In this document: positions 1-8,360 of the stretch, one piece after another
Numbering within the stretch: position 1 is the stretch's first letter
Layout of the letters: each line of letters begins with the position of its first letter
NCBI GenBank assembly: GCA_050942555.1
Contig: JBMNNN010000019.1
Span: 1 to 21,719, forward strand
DNA from: JAAYXU01 sp050942555
GTDB taxonomy: Bacteria > Bacillota > Clostridia > Christensenellales > UMGS416
DNA: 21,719 nt
Reading direction: 5' to 3'
The notes under the pieces: model-generated
Told to the model about the DNA's origin: nothing
The model's database searches: none
What the model saw: only the letters and a program-made list of their open reading frames with translations
Translations under genes and position numbers: made by a program

Positions 1-238
1 TACAGATTAACATGGATTGACGATCCCTGCACCTTTTTTGAGCCTCCCGCCCCCGCGGGGGCGGGAGGCTCCCTTCGGGATATGTAGTCATGCCTGCTTA
101 TTTACCCAGAACTATTTTACACTAACAATAAGCGGGCACCGACGCCCGCCGCTGAAAGCTTATAACAGAGCTGGTGTTTTGTCGGGCGACCGATAGGGTA
201 TCATTCACATAGATGATCACAGAAATTGACGAAATTTG
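1..238. other. Upstream intergenic DNA without a gene
   Basis: I see no convincing gene here. Short open frames crossing this stretch run antisense into the first real gene and have no ribosome binding site. The content is a perfect palindrome at 40-71 and AT-richer DNA leading to the promoter at 239-267. I looked for a c-di-GMP riboswitch, which would fit the genes downstream, and did not recognise one. Confidence 0.5.
40..71. repeat. Perfect 32-nt GC-rich palindrome
   Basis: The two 16-nt halves (GAGCCTCCCGCCCCCG and its reverse complement) match without a mismatch, so a very stable hairpin can form on either strand. A T6 run lies before it on the plus strand (34-39), and no T run follows it on either strand. 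It is therefore not a textbook intrinsic terminator, although it could still end or block transcription from a gene to the left of the window. Confidence 0.75.
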
Positions 239-267
239 TTGAAACCGGTTACCGGAGAATGTACAAT
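239..267 (+). promoter_or_regulatory. SigA-type promoter of the first c-di-GMP gene
   Basis: TTGAAA at 239-244 is followed after exactly 17 nt by TACAAT at 262-267. Transcription would start near 274, leaving a leader of about 50 nt before the start codon at 324. No operator or riboswitch is visible in the leader. Confidence 0.6.
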
Positions 268-323
268 GACGACATGCCAGTCGAAAACGGTTATACAGCA
301 TCATAGCGATAAGGAGCAGCGGT

Positions 324-2021
324 ATGCCGAACACCTGGATGGTTTCATTGCTATTCTTTACCGCGGGTACGGTTGTGCTGGCCAGCGGGGTATTTACACT
401 GCAGGGCAATCGAAAAGCGTCGGCCAACAGGGTTTTCTTTGCCCTTACGGCCGCGATCACAATTTGGTCGTACGGCATGGCGCTGGCGACCGCTGCGGCC
501 GATGCCGCGGCGTGTGAAAGGTTCCGGCGGATTTCAGCCGTTGGCTGGGGTACGGCTTACGCGTTTCTGCTTCACCTTATACTGGTCATAACGGACAAAT
601 CCTCGCTGCTGAAAAAGTGGTGGTTTCTATCATGCTTGTATTTACCGGCTCTGTATACGGTTTTTGCCTTTGCCGTGCCCAACGGGCTGCACCCTGTCCC
701 CTACGATATTCGCCAAAACGAATTTGGATGGATCAACGTGGCGCAAAACAATCTATGGGACTTTATATTCTATGCGTACTATATCGGCTATACGATGACA
801 GGTTTGCTGCTGCTGTATCGATGGGATAAAAAATCGCCGGATACGATAACAAAAAAGAAAGCGCGCATCATCGGTATATCGGTCCTTTCCGCGCTGGTTC
901 TGGGGACCATGACCGACGTGGCGCTGAGCAGCCTGATATCCACGCTGCCTCAGATGGCGCCCATCATCATGCTGGTTCCCGTCCTGGCGATATACCATGT
1001 GCTGCAAAAGGACAGCTTCGGCATCGCGCACGGCGTCGATAAAAAAACCAGCTATATCATTTTATTTACAAGCGTTCTGCTATACATAGTCCTTGCCGCC
1101 CTCCAAATCCTTTTTTCGGGCAATCACATGGTCATAGGCCCGGGCGCTGTTGACAAACCGGTTATCAGAGGAATCATCGTCCAAATCCAGATGTTGCTTT
1201 CGCTGTATCTCGTGCTTAAAGAAAACCGGCCCGGCTATATTTCGGCGGCGATATTGAACCTGATCAGCCTGTTAAGCGCGCTTATTTACATGGCTCGATA
1301 CATGTCGGCCGAATCTTTGCCGGGAATCGTATCCTACGCGGGCGTCCTTGTCATCGTTACGCTGATCAAAAACTATAAGGAGAAAAATAACGCGTATATC
1401 AGAGAATTGAGCAGAAAGAGGGTCAAAGAAGAATTCTATTCGAGCATTTTTCAGAAAGCCCCTGTCGGGATCGCGATCATGAATGATAACAGCCATGCAA
1501 CAGATGAAGAATTTGAAGGCATCAATATTAACCCGATGTATGAACAGATACTTGGCCGCTCTAAAGAAGAGCTGCAAAACATTACCTGGCAGGAGATGAC
1601 GCATCCTGACGATCTGGATACAGACATAGCGTATTACGAAAAATTTTTAAGGGGCGAACTCGAGCAATACGCGTTGGAAAAGCGCTTTATAAGGCCCGAT
1701 GGGTCTATCGTGTGGGTGCATATGCTGATCGCTCCGTTTCACACGTCGGACGGAAGCCCCGGTCACCATCTTTGCATCATCACCGACATCACAAAGCGGA
1801 AGGAAATCGAGGCCACGCTGAAATATCACAGCGAGCATGTGCCGCTGACAGGGCTTTTTAACCGCGATGTATTGGTGAAGCAGCTGGCGCGAGACGCATC
1901 GAAATCCGCCGAAAAAAAACGGGCATTGGTGTGCATCAATCTGTCGGCTGTACATACGTTAAGCCTGCGCTACGGATTTCGTTACAGCCAGACCATGCTG
2001 AAAAAATCGCGCGCTCCCTGA
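324..2021 (+). CDS. 7TM-PAS-GGDEF part of a frameshifted GGDEF/EAL signalling protein
   Basis: This is the N-terminal part of a membrane c-di-GMP protein. Residues 1-230 resemble the histidine-kinase 7TM sensor domain, further membrane helices follow to about 350, a PAS domain spans roughly 372-495 (with HPDD and ITDITKRK), and a GGDEF domain opens near 505 with PLTGLFNR. The frame then leaves the domain after MLKK and stops at 2019-2021. The missing remainder continues in the next frame, so the intended protein is probably 324-3118. The break coincides with A6 at 2001-2006, where one extra A, or a -1 ribosomal slip on AAA AAA, restores the reading. AAGGAG about 8 nt upstream supports ATG 324. 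Known family role: sensing a signal and adjusting c-di-GMP. Whether this copy works depends on the frameshift being real. Confidence 0.8.
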   Translation: MPNTWMVSLLFFTAGTVVLASGVFTLQGNRKASANRVFFALTAAITIWSYGMALATAAADAAACERFRRISAVGWGTAYAFLLHLILVITDKSSLLKKWWFLSCLYLPALYTVFAFAVPNGLHPVPYDIRQNEFGWINVAQNNLWDFIFYAYYIGYTMTGLLLLYRWDKKSPDTITKKKARIIGISVLSALVLGTMTDVALSSLISTLPQMAPIIMLVPVLAIYHVLQKDSFGIAHGVDKKTSYIILFTSVLLYIVLAALQILFSGNHMVIGPGAVDKPVIRGIIVQIQMLLSLYLVLKENRPGYISAAILNLISLLSALIYMARYMSAESLPGIVSYAGVLVIVTLIKNYKEKNNAYIRELSRKRVKEEFYSSIFQKAPVGIAIMNDNSHATDEEFEGININPMYEQILGRSKEELQNITWQEMTHPDDLDTDIAYYEKFLRGELEQYALEKRFIRPDGSIVWVHMLIAPFHTSDGSPGHHLCIITDITKRKEIEATLKYHSEHVPLTGLFNRDVLVKQLARDASKSAEKKRALVCINLSAVHTLSLRYGFRYSQTMLKKSRAP

Positions 2022-3118
2022 AGACTTTTTGCGGCGATAATACAGCGCTGTATCATACCTACGAGTACCGGTTAGTGTTTTACATAAAAGGCTATCACGA
2101 CAGGGACGAGCTGGCCGCTTTTTGCGAAAAAGTGGCCAAAAGGTTGAATGCCCATCTTTATGTCTACGGAATTGGCGCCGGTATAGGGATCCTGCCCATC
2201 GAGCCATCGGATACGGGTCACACCGAAAGGATATTGAAAAACCTGATGAACACAAGCGAGATGGCGGCAAAGAACAGTCACAGCAATACCAATATTTTGT
2301 TCTACAGCGCGGAAATCGATAAACAGTTTGCCCGTGAAAACGGGATCAGCAATGAGATCACAGAGATCCTGGAGGGTACAGGGGCCGACAGGCTGTATTT
2401 GCAGTACCAGCCGGTTTTGGATATTGCCTCAAATAAGATCAGCGGGTTTGAGGCTTTGGCAAGGCTGATGAGCGATCAATATGGACCTGTCCCCCCATTG
2501 GAGTTCATACCGATCGCTGAGAAAACAAACGTGATTGTTCCGCTGGGAGAAAAAATCATCCACAAAGCGCTCCATTTCCTAAAAAGACTCAACGAGCACG
2601 GTCACGACGCGATCATCGTAACGATCAATATTTCGACAATACAGATACTAGAGAACGGTTTTGCAGACAGGCTGCTTCATATGATCCGCGACATGCAGCT
2701 TAACCCGCGCAACGTGGGCATCGAGCTTACCGAGTCCGTGTTTGCCACCGAGCAGACGCAAATCAATGCGGTGATCGGAGTGCTCCAGGCTGCCGGGATT
2801 AAAGTGCTGATTGACGACTTCGGGACAGGCTATTCCTCCCTTGAACGTGAAAGCGAACTGCAGTTTGACAGCCTGAAAATAGCGAAAAGCTTTATCGATA
2901 AACTGATGGTGCTAAAGCCTGAAGAAACGATCACCGGAGATATCATATCGATGGCTCATAAGCTGGGCCAATGCGTGATAGCCGAGGGTGTCGAGCATGC
3001 AAAGCAGCTCGATTTCCTGCGGGATCACGGCTGCGACAGGATACAGGGGTATCTGGTCAGTAAACCGCTCGATGAAGACGCGGCTCTTGCGTTTCTACAA
3101 AAGCATAATGACCGATAA
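1931..3118 (+). CDS. Degenerate GGDEF-EAL part of the frameshifted c-di-GMP phosphodiesterase
   Basis: This frame continues the gene that starts at 324. The meaningful sequence begins just after the A6 run near 2001; the GTG at 1931 has no ribosome binding site and is only the formal start. First comes the rest of a degenerate GGDEF domain, where TYEYR stands in place of GGDEF, so cyclase activity is not expected. An EAL domain follows, from about 2390 to the end. Its signatures are EALARL, TINIS, ELTES, DDFGTGYSSL, AEGVE and IQGYL. The usual KID(R/K)SF motif reads KIAKSF, replacing an active-site aspartate by alanine. EAL domains hydrolyse c-di-GMP to pGpG; the substitution could weaken that, leaving a binding or regulatory role. 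The next gene follows after 26 nt, probably in one operon. Confidence 0.8.
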   Translation: MHQSVGCTYVKPALRISLQPDHAEKIARSLKTFCGDNTALYHTYEYRLVFYIKGYHDRDELAAFCEKVAKRLNAHLYVYGIGAGIGILPIEPSDTGHTERILKNLMNTSEMAAKNSHSNTNILFYSAEIDKQFARENGISNEITEILEGTGADRLYLQYQPVLDIASNKISGFEALARLMSDQYGPVPPLEFIPIAEKTNVIVPLGEKIIHKALHFLKRLNEHGHDAIIVTINISTIQILENGFADRLLHMIRDMQLNPRNVGIELTESVFATEQTQINAVIGVLQAAGIKVLIDDFGTGYSSLERESELQFDSLKIAKSFIDKLMVLKPEETITGDIISMAHKLGQCVIAEGVEHAKQLDFLRDHGCDRIQGYLVSKPLDEDAALAFLQKHNDR

Positions 3119-3144
3119 CGGCTACGTTGGGGGAAAGCGGCGCG

Positions 3145-5151
3145 ATGGATAAAAGATCAAACTGGATTCGTAGATATTTGAGCAGCGGACGGCTTGACAG
3201 GTCGGATATTACCTACGGGAGAGCGCATGTTTTAAATGCGACGCTTATTTTCATGATCATCGCATGCCTCTTTTATGCCGTTATGGATATATTCTTTTTT
3301 AAGCTGTACGGCGCCGCGATCGTCAATGCCGCAGCGGTCGTTCTGTCGCTCTTCACGCTCGTTTTCTTTAAAAAGACCAACAACTACAGGGCTACCGCCC
3401 GTATTTCGATCGCGATTTTGATCGTATGCCTGGGCGCATTCTTTTATGTTTCGCAAAACAGGCATTTTGCGCTGTACTGGCTGGCTATTTTGCCCCCGAT
3501 CGTGTATTTTTTATTGGGTATTAGGCACGCGAGGATTGTTTTGGGCATTTTCGGCTGCTATATGCTGTACTTTTTCCTGTCGGGCAGGGGGACATGGACT
3601 CCCGCGGAATTTGACATCGCGTCAATCCTCAATATTGCGGGAGGGACGCTATGCCTCATGCTGATGATCGCCTTTTATGAGAAAAGCCGGGAAGAGGTTT
3701 GGCATGCGCTGAGACAGACAAATACCCAGCTGGAAAACAGCCAGAATGAACTCCGCCTGATACTCGACTCATCGGCTGAGGCGATCTACGGCATCGACAT
3801 GCACGGCAACTGTACATTCTGCAACAAAAGCTGCCTGGAAATGCTGGGGTACAGCGACCAGTCGGAGCTGCTGGGTAAAAATATGCACTGGCAGATCCAC
3901 CATACCCGTAAGGATGGAACGCCGAACCTGATTGAGGACTGTAAAATTTTCAAGGCTTTTATCAGGGGAGAAGGCTCTCAGGTGGATGACGAGGTGTTCT
4001 GGCGCGCCGACGGCACGTCGTTTGATGTCGAATATTTTTCATACCCGCAGATAAAAAACGGAGAAATCACCGGCGCTGTGATCACGTTTATGGACATCAG
4101 CGAGCGGAAACAAAAAGAGGCGGCAATACAGTATCTGAGCTGCTACGATACGCTGACCGGGCTGTACAACAGGAGATGCTTCGAGGAAAACCGGGTGAAG
4201 ATCGATAGTCCCGATAATCTTCCGCTGTCGGTCATTTTTGCGGATATCAACGGGCTGAAGATGACCAACGACATATTCGGGCATACCGCGGGCGACGAGC
4301 TTATAAAGAAATCTTCGGAAATACTCAAACGGGCCTGCAGGCAGGGCGAACTCATCGCGCGCGTGGGCGGCGATGAGTTCATCATACTGCTAAATAAAAC
4401 GACGGCGGACAGCGCGCGGAAAATTCTTGCCCGGATTAAAGCCGGGTTCATCGACGCCCGCGTGGCGGCCATCAAGTGCAGCATTTCTCTGGGCCTTGAT
4501 ACGAAGACAAGCCCGGACCAGTCGCTGGACGAGATCATATCCAATGCGGAAAACGCGATGTACAGGGACAAAATGCTGCATCGCAAGGCAATAAACAGGG
4601 ACATAATCGATACGATCATCGGGACGCTGCACGCGAAAAACCCCTGGGAGAAAGACCATTCGATCGCCGTGAGCGCGATGTGCTCTGATATGGGTACCGT
4701 CCTGCATCTTCCCCAGACCGAAATAAGCAAGCTGAAGCGGGCAGGATATCTGCACGACATCGGCAAAATCACGCTTGACGACCGCATCCTGTCCAGGGAA
4801 GCGCTGTCAGAGGACGAGCGCGAAGAAATGCGGATGCACCCCGTGGTCGGATACCGGATACTCAATCTGTTCGACGACACGCTGGATTTGGCGGAATACG
4901 TGTACAGCCATCACGAAAAATGGAACGGAACCGGGTATCCAAGGGGCTTAAGGGGCGAGCAGATCCCGCTGCTGTCGCGCATTATCGCGGTCGCCGAGAC
5001 CTATGACCGCATGCGCAGCAGGGGCGGGCTATCGATCAATGAGGGGAAGCAGGCGGCTCTCGCGTTTATCAGGCAGGGAGCGGGAACGCGGTTTGACCCG
5101 CATATCGCCGGCATATTTGTCAGGCTGATCGAAAAGAACGAGGGAGCCTAG
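3145..5151 (+). CDS. Membrane PAS-GGDEF-HD-GYP c-di-GMP enzyme
   Basis: The predicted protein has 668 residues. About six hydrophobic segments fill residues 25-180, a short linker leads to a PAS domain at about 200-325, then a GGDEF domain (DTLTGLYNRR, FADINGLKMTND, RVGGDEF near 408) and a C-terminal HD-GYP domain (HDIGK near 537, HHEKWNGTGYP near 590-600, FDPHIAGIF near the end). The GGDEF motif is intact, so diguanylate cyclase activity is expected. The position of the inhibitory RxxD site reads RQGE. HD-GYP domains degrade c-di-GMP, so making and breaking activities sit in one chain, as in some known clostridial proteins. I chose ATG 3145 because the GGGGGAAAG stretch lies about 8 nt before it; an in-frame TTG at 3127 would overlap that site. 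It is probably co-transcribed with the EAL gene upstream. Confidence 0.85.
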   Translation: MDKRSNWIRRYLSSGRLDRSDITYGRAHVLNATLIFMIIACLFYAVMDIFFFKLYGAAIVNAAAVVLSLFTLVFFKKTNNYRATARISIAILIVCLGAFFYVSQNRHFALYWLAILPPIVYFLLGIRHARIVLGIFGCYMLYFFLSGRGTWTPAEFDIASILNIAGGTLCLMLMIAFYEKSREEVWHALRQTNTQLENSQNELRLILDSSAEAIYGIDMHGNCTFCNKSCLEMLGYSDQSELLGKNMHWQIHHTRKDGTPNLIEDCKIFKAFIRGEGSQVDDEVFWRADGTSFDVEYFSYPQIKNGEITGAVITFMDISERKQKEAAIQYLSCYDTLTGLYNRRCFEENRVKIDSPDNLPLSVIFADINGLKMTNDIFGHTAGDELIKKSSEILKRACRQGELIARVGGDEFIILLNKTTADSARKILARIKAGFIDARVAAIKCSISLGLDTKTSPDQSLDEIISNAENAMYRDKMLHRKAINRDIIDTIIGTLHAKNPWEKDHSIAVSAMCSDMGTVLHLPQTEISKLKRAGYLHDIGKITLDDRILSREALSEDEREEMRMHPVVGYRILNLFDDTLDLAEYVYSHHEKWNGTGYPRGLRGEQIPLLSRIIAVAETYDRMRSRGGLSINEGKQAALAFIRQGAGTRFDPHIAGIFVRLIEKNEGA

Positions 5152-5168
5152 GAAGCGGATCGGCCGGA

Positions 5169-5197
5169 TTGCATCCGTTTCATATTGTATGTATAAT
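5169..5197 (+). promoter_or_regulatory. SigA-type promoter of the glycosidase-like gene
   Basis: TTGCAT (5169-5174), a 17-nt spacer and a consensus TATAAT (5192-5197) lie just behind the HD-GYP gene. Transcription should start near 5203-5204, which is already inside the AAGGA ribosome binding site (5203-5207). The leader before ATG 5216 would then be only about 12 nt. Confidence 0.65.
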
Positions 5198-5215
5198 ACA
5201 ATAAGGATATAAAGT

Positions 5216-7990
5216 ATGGGGGTATCTGCCATGCAAAAGCCCGATTCCTGGCCCTTTATTGAGCTGATCAACCAGCCGCTTCACGAACGCAGACCTGCAT
5301 GGTGGCGGCAAAGACCTGCCGCTGCCTGCGAAGCCTCTCTGTCGGAGGGCGTCCGGATCGAGGACGCGTTTCCCGATCCGACCGGAACGCTTAAAACCGC
5401 TCGGGATGATTTTCGCAGGTTTCTGTCGGTCGTCGGCATCGCCGAAACCGCCGCGTCCCCCTATGCGATACGGATCGGGCAGGCAGATACCGGCTGCTCC
5501 GAATCGTACCGGATCACCGTGACCGACCGGTGCTGCGCGCTTGAGGCGGGCGACACCGAGGGCATCCGCCGCGGCCTGGTGGAGATAGAGGAGCAGATCC
5601 TGAAAACCGGCGCGCCGGCGCTGCCGCTGGGCGTCACCTCGCGCAGCCCGGTGATACGCACCCGGCTGTCCCGCTGCTTTTTCGGGCCCATCAAGAGGCC
5701 GCCGATGTACCGGGACGAGCTCGAAGACGATGTCAACTACTATCCCGACGAGTACCTGAACCGGCTGGCTCACGAGGGCGTCAACGCGCTGTGGCTGACC
5801 ATCACGTTCCGGGATACGGTGCCCTCCGACGTCCTTCCCGGGTTCGGCAGGAGAGCCGATGCGCATATCCCGAAGCTGCGGCGGACGGTGGAGCAGTGCG
5901 CGCGCTACGGGATCCGCGTCTATGTGTTTTTCATCGAGCCCACCGCGTTTATCGACGAGCGCGACAACTTCCGCTACCTCGATATTCGCCGCTACGAAAA
6001 GGATTTCCCCGAGCTTCTTGGAAACAGGCAGGGAAACCTGACGGCTTTCTGTCCGTCCAGCGATCTGGCCAGACGCTTCCTCTATGGCGCGGCCAATACG
6101 CTGTTCACGCTGGTACCGGGCCTTGGCGGCATGATCGACATCAGCGTGGGCGAGCGCTTCACCCACTGCGCGTCGGGACGGTGCGCGAACAACAATTGCC
6201 CCCGCTGCGCGCCCCGGGAGCCCTGGGACGTACTGGCCGACGTGCTGACCAGCTTCCGGGACGGCATGCGCGACGCCAGTCCCGACGCACAGCTCATATC
6301 GTGGCCCTACTCCCAGTATATCGTCTGGGGGCCCGACCTGACCGTGCGGGCCGCGGGCCGTGTGCCGGGCGGCGTGGTGCTCCAGCACAACTTCGAGTCG
6401 GGCGGAACGCCCGAGCAGCTGGGCCGCACCCGCACCGTGCAGGACTACTGGCTGTCCTACGCAGGACCCAGCGATCTGTACCGCGCCTGCGCCGCCGCAG
6501 CGCGCGGACGGGGCACGCGGATTTTCGCGAAGCTGCAGGTGGGGTGCTCCCACGAAGTAGCCACGGTGACCCATGTGCCCGTGCCGGGAATCCTCTACGA
6601 GAAGTACCGCGCGATGCACGAGCTGGGCGTCAGCGGCGCGATGCAGGGCTGGTATTTCGGGAACTATCCCTCGCTGATGACGCGGGCCGCGGGACGGCTG
6701 TCGTTCGGCCCCCTTCCGGCCAGCCGGGAGGAGTTCCTGCTCGAGTACGCCCGGATCGACTGGGGCCCGTGGGCAAAAGAGGTCGCCGCCGCCTGGGAGC
6801 GCTTCCGAAGCGCGTACGAGCAGTATCCGCATTACCATGTGTTCGGATACTACGCGCCGATGCACGACGGACCCGTCTGGCCTCTGTACCTCACGCCCGT
6901 GAATATGCCGCTTATACCCAACTGGAAATACATGCCCGAGTTTCCGCGCTGCGGCGACCGGGTCGGGGAGTGCATGCACGACTCGCACACGTTCGAGGAG
7001 ACGCTGCTGCTGTGCGCGCGCATAAAGGAGCGGTGGAGCCAGGGACTGGCGATACTGGAGCCTGTGGCCGAAGCGTTCGCGGGCGACCCCGTCCGCATGC
7101 GCGAGATCGGATGCGCGCGGGCGCTGGGGCTTCTGTTTGAGAGCGGGTACGATATCCTCCGCTTCTACTACCTGCGGGAAAAGCTGGCCGATACGACCGG
7201 AGCTCCGGCGCTTGCCTGCCTGGCCGAGATGAGGGACATCGTGCGCCGGGAAATGGAAATCAGCAGGCAGCTCATCGGATGCTGCGCGCTGGACCCGGCG
7301 CTGGGCTTTAATTCGGAGCACGAGGGATACAGGTTCGATGCCGCGCGGCTGGAGGAGCGGATACGGGGGCTTGCAGCGCTGTTGCGGGAAGATTTCCCCG
7401 ATGTCGAGCGGCGGGTGTCCGAAGGCCTTCTCCCTTTCCCCTGGTATACCGGGCAGGAGCCCGACCGGGAAGCGTACCGGTGCGCCCGGGTCGCCGCGGA
7501 AGACGGGCTTTTCACGGCCTGGGACCAGATCAGACCGGAAGCGTATCTGACCGACGCGGCCGGGAAGAAAACCGCGCGGTTCAGGGCCTGCCATAACGGC
7601 GCACATCTCTATATACGGATTGATATGAAGGAGCCTTTGCCTGTCACGATCCAGCTTTTCCCGGTCCGCCTGTGGCCCGACAGAACATACGTAGCGGAGC
7701 CCGGGGACGACTGTGCACAGCTTCAGCGCTGGTTCGGCGAGGGCGAGGTCCCATATGCGGACAGGCTTCCCATGCGCAGCGAGCGGGACGGGGAAGGGTA
7801 TGCCGTGACGCTGCGCGTGGACATCGACGAGCTGGGGAGGCATCCGGAGACCCGCCTCAATCCGCTGCGCATCAATCTGAAGCTGGGCAGCGAAAACCCG
7901 GCCGCGTGGGTGCACCGGGAATCCATCGCGCACCGGCTGGCGCAAAGCCCGGTCAACCCCGACGATTACGGATGGTTTTCTTTCGGGTGA
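5216..7990 (+). CDS. Large uncharacterised glycoside-hydrolase-like protein
   Basis: This 924-residue protein has no recognisable signal peptide, so it should act in the cytoplasm. Residues 65-140 resemble the zincin-like N-terminal domain of GH20 and alpha-glucuronidase-type enzymes (SYRITVTDRCCALEAGDTEG, then a helix with GLVEIEEQIL). A TIM-barrel-like region follows from about 145 (YPDEYLNRLAHEGVNALWL). Around 308-331 lies DISVGER with four cysteines, C318, C323, C328 and C331, a possible metal site. A helical region comes next, and residues from about 762 look like a CBM9-type beta domain ending in NPDDYGWF, a typical end for such proteins. E313 is an acid worth testing, but I cannot assign the catalytic pair. 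AAGGA 8 nt upstream supports ATG 5216. The substrate is unknown; an alpha-glucuronidase or GH163-like fold is an alternative description. Confidence 0.7.
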   Translation: MGVSAMQKPDSWPFIELINQPLHERRPAWWRQRPAAACEASLSEGVRIEDAFPDPTGTLKTARDDFRRFLSVVGIAETAASPYAIRIGQADTGCSESYRITVTDRCCALEAGDTEGIRRGLVEIEEQILKTGAPALPLGVTSRSPVIRTRLSRCFFGPIKRPPMYRDELEDDVNYYPDEYLNRLAHEGVNALWLTITFRDTVPSDVLPGFGRRADAHIPKLRRTVEQCARYGIRVYVFFIEPTAFIDERDNFRYLDIRRYEKDFPELLGNRQGNLTAFCPSSDLARRFLYGAANTLFTLVPGLGGMIDISVGERFTHCASGRCANNNCPRCAPREPWDVLADVLTSFRDGMRDASPDAQLISWPYSQYIVWGPDLTVRAAGRVPGGVVLQHNFESGGTPEQLGRTRTVQDYWLSYAGPSDLYRACAAAARGRGTRIFAKLQVGCSHEVATVTHVPVPGILYEKYRAMHELGVSGAMQGWYFGNYPSLMTRAAGRLSFGPLPASREEFLLEYARIDWGPWAKEVAAAWERFRSAYEQYPHYHVFGYYAPMHDGPVWPLYLTPVNMPLIPNWKYMPEFPRCGDRVGECMHDSHTFEETLLLCARIKERWSQGLAILEPVAEAFAGDPVRMREIGCARALGLLFESGYDILRFYYLREKLADTTGAPALACLAEMRDIVRREMEISRQLIGCCALDPALGFNSEHEGYRFDAARLEERIRGLAALLREDFPDVERRVSEGLLPFPWYTGQEPDREAYRCARVAAEDGLFTAWDQIRPEAYLTDAAGKKTARFRACHNGAHLYIRIDMKEPLPVTIQLFPVRLWPDRTYVAEPGDDCAQLQRWFGEGEVPYADRLPMRSERDGEGYAVTLRVDIDELGRHPETRLNPLRINLKLGSENPAAWVHRESIAHRLAQSPVNPDDYGWFSFG

Positions 7991-7993
7991 TAG

Positions 7994-8260
7994 GATAGTG
8001 GGGGGCTGCTGCGGGAGCGGCCCTTCCGGGAGCTGCCGATACCGCCCGCACGGGTTCGCATCGAAGAGGTCAGGCGGCAGGACGGCGGCCTGCGCATTAC
8101 ACTGGCCGCCGACACGTTCGCTCACGCCTTCCGCCTGAACGTCGGCGGAGACGCGCGGCTTTCCGATCATTATTTCGACATGCTGCCCGGCGACCGGCGA
8201 ACGATACTGCTGGAGGGAGAAGTCCCCGAGCAACTGAATGTGGCGGTGCTGCCGGATTGA
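7994..8260 (+). pseudogene. Orphan C-terminal domain of a GH2 beta-mannosidase-like protein
   Basis: Read in the frame of the preceding gene but after its TGA and an immediately following TAG, this stretch encodes about 88 residues. They include LRITLAADTFAHAF and LSDHYFDMLPGD, which match the last immunoglobulin-like domain of GH2 beta-mannosidases (consensus close to FSDNYFDLLPGE). The frame ends normally at TGA 8258-8260. There is no start codon and no convincing ribosome binding site at its head, so it is most likely the surviving tail of a deleted beta-mannosidase gene. Readthrough of two tandem stops, which would fuse it to the glycosidase-like protein, is possible but unlikely. The codon choice is still GC-rich, which suggests the loss is fairly recent. 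Confidence 0.65.
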
Positions 8261-8360
8261 GTATCACGACTTTGTGAATGCCGCTATTGTACCAAAAAGG
8301 GGTGGGGATGATACCCGTACACTGAAAAGGCCAGGGCGGCAGCGTTTACTTACCAACGTT

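Noticed and set aside
122..478. A minus-strand frame across the first promoter
   Set aside because: It runs through the promoter and start of the signalling gene and has no ribosome binding site or family likeness.
4143..4880. A 245-codon minus-strand frame opposite GGDEF-HD-GYP
   Set aside because: Serine-rich shadow of conserved catalytic motifs on the plus strand.
5791..7140. A 449-codon frame on the plus strand inside the glycosidase-like gene
   Set aside because: Shadow of the real frame: arginine-rich composition and no domain.
5180..8233. A 1017-codon open frame on the minus strand, antisense to the glycosidase-like gene
   Set aside because: It is full of Arg, Pro, Gly and Ala with no motif or ribosome binding site. 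It arises because the GC-rich sense gene rarely yields stops in that frame, and the plus-strand protein has clear domains.
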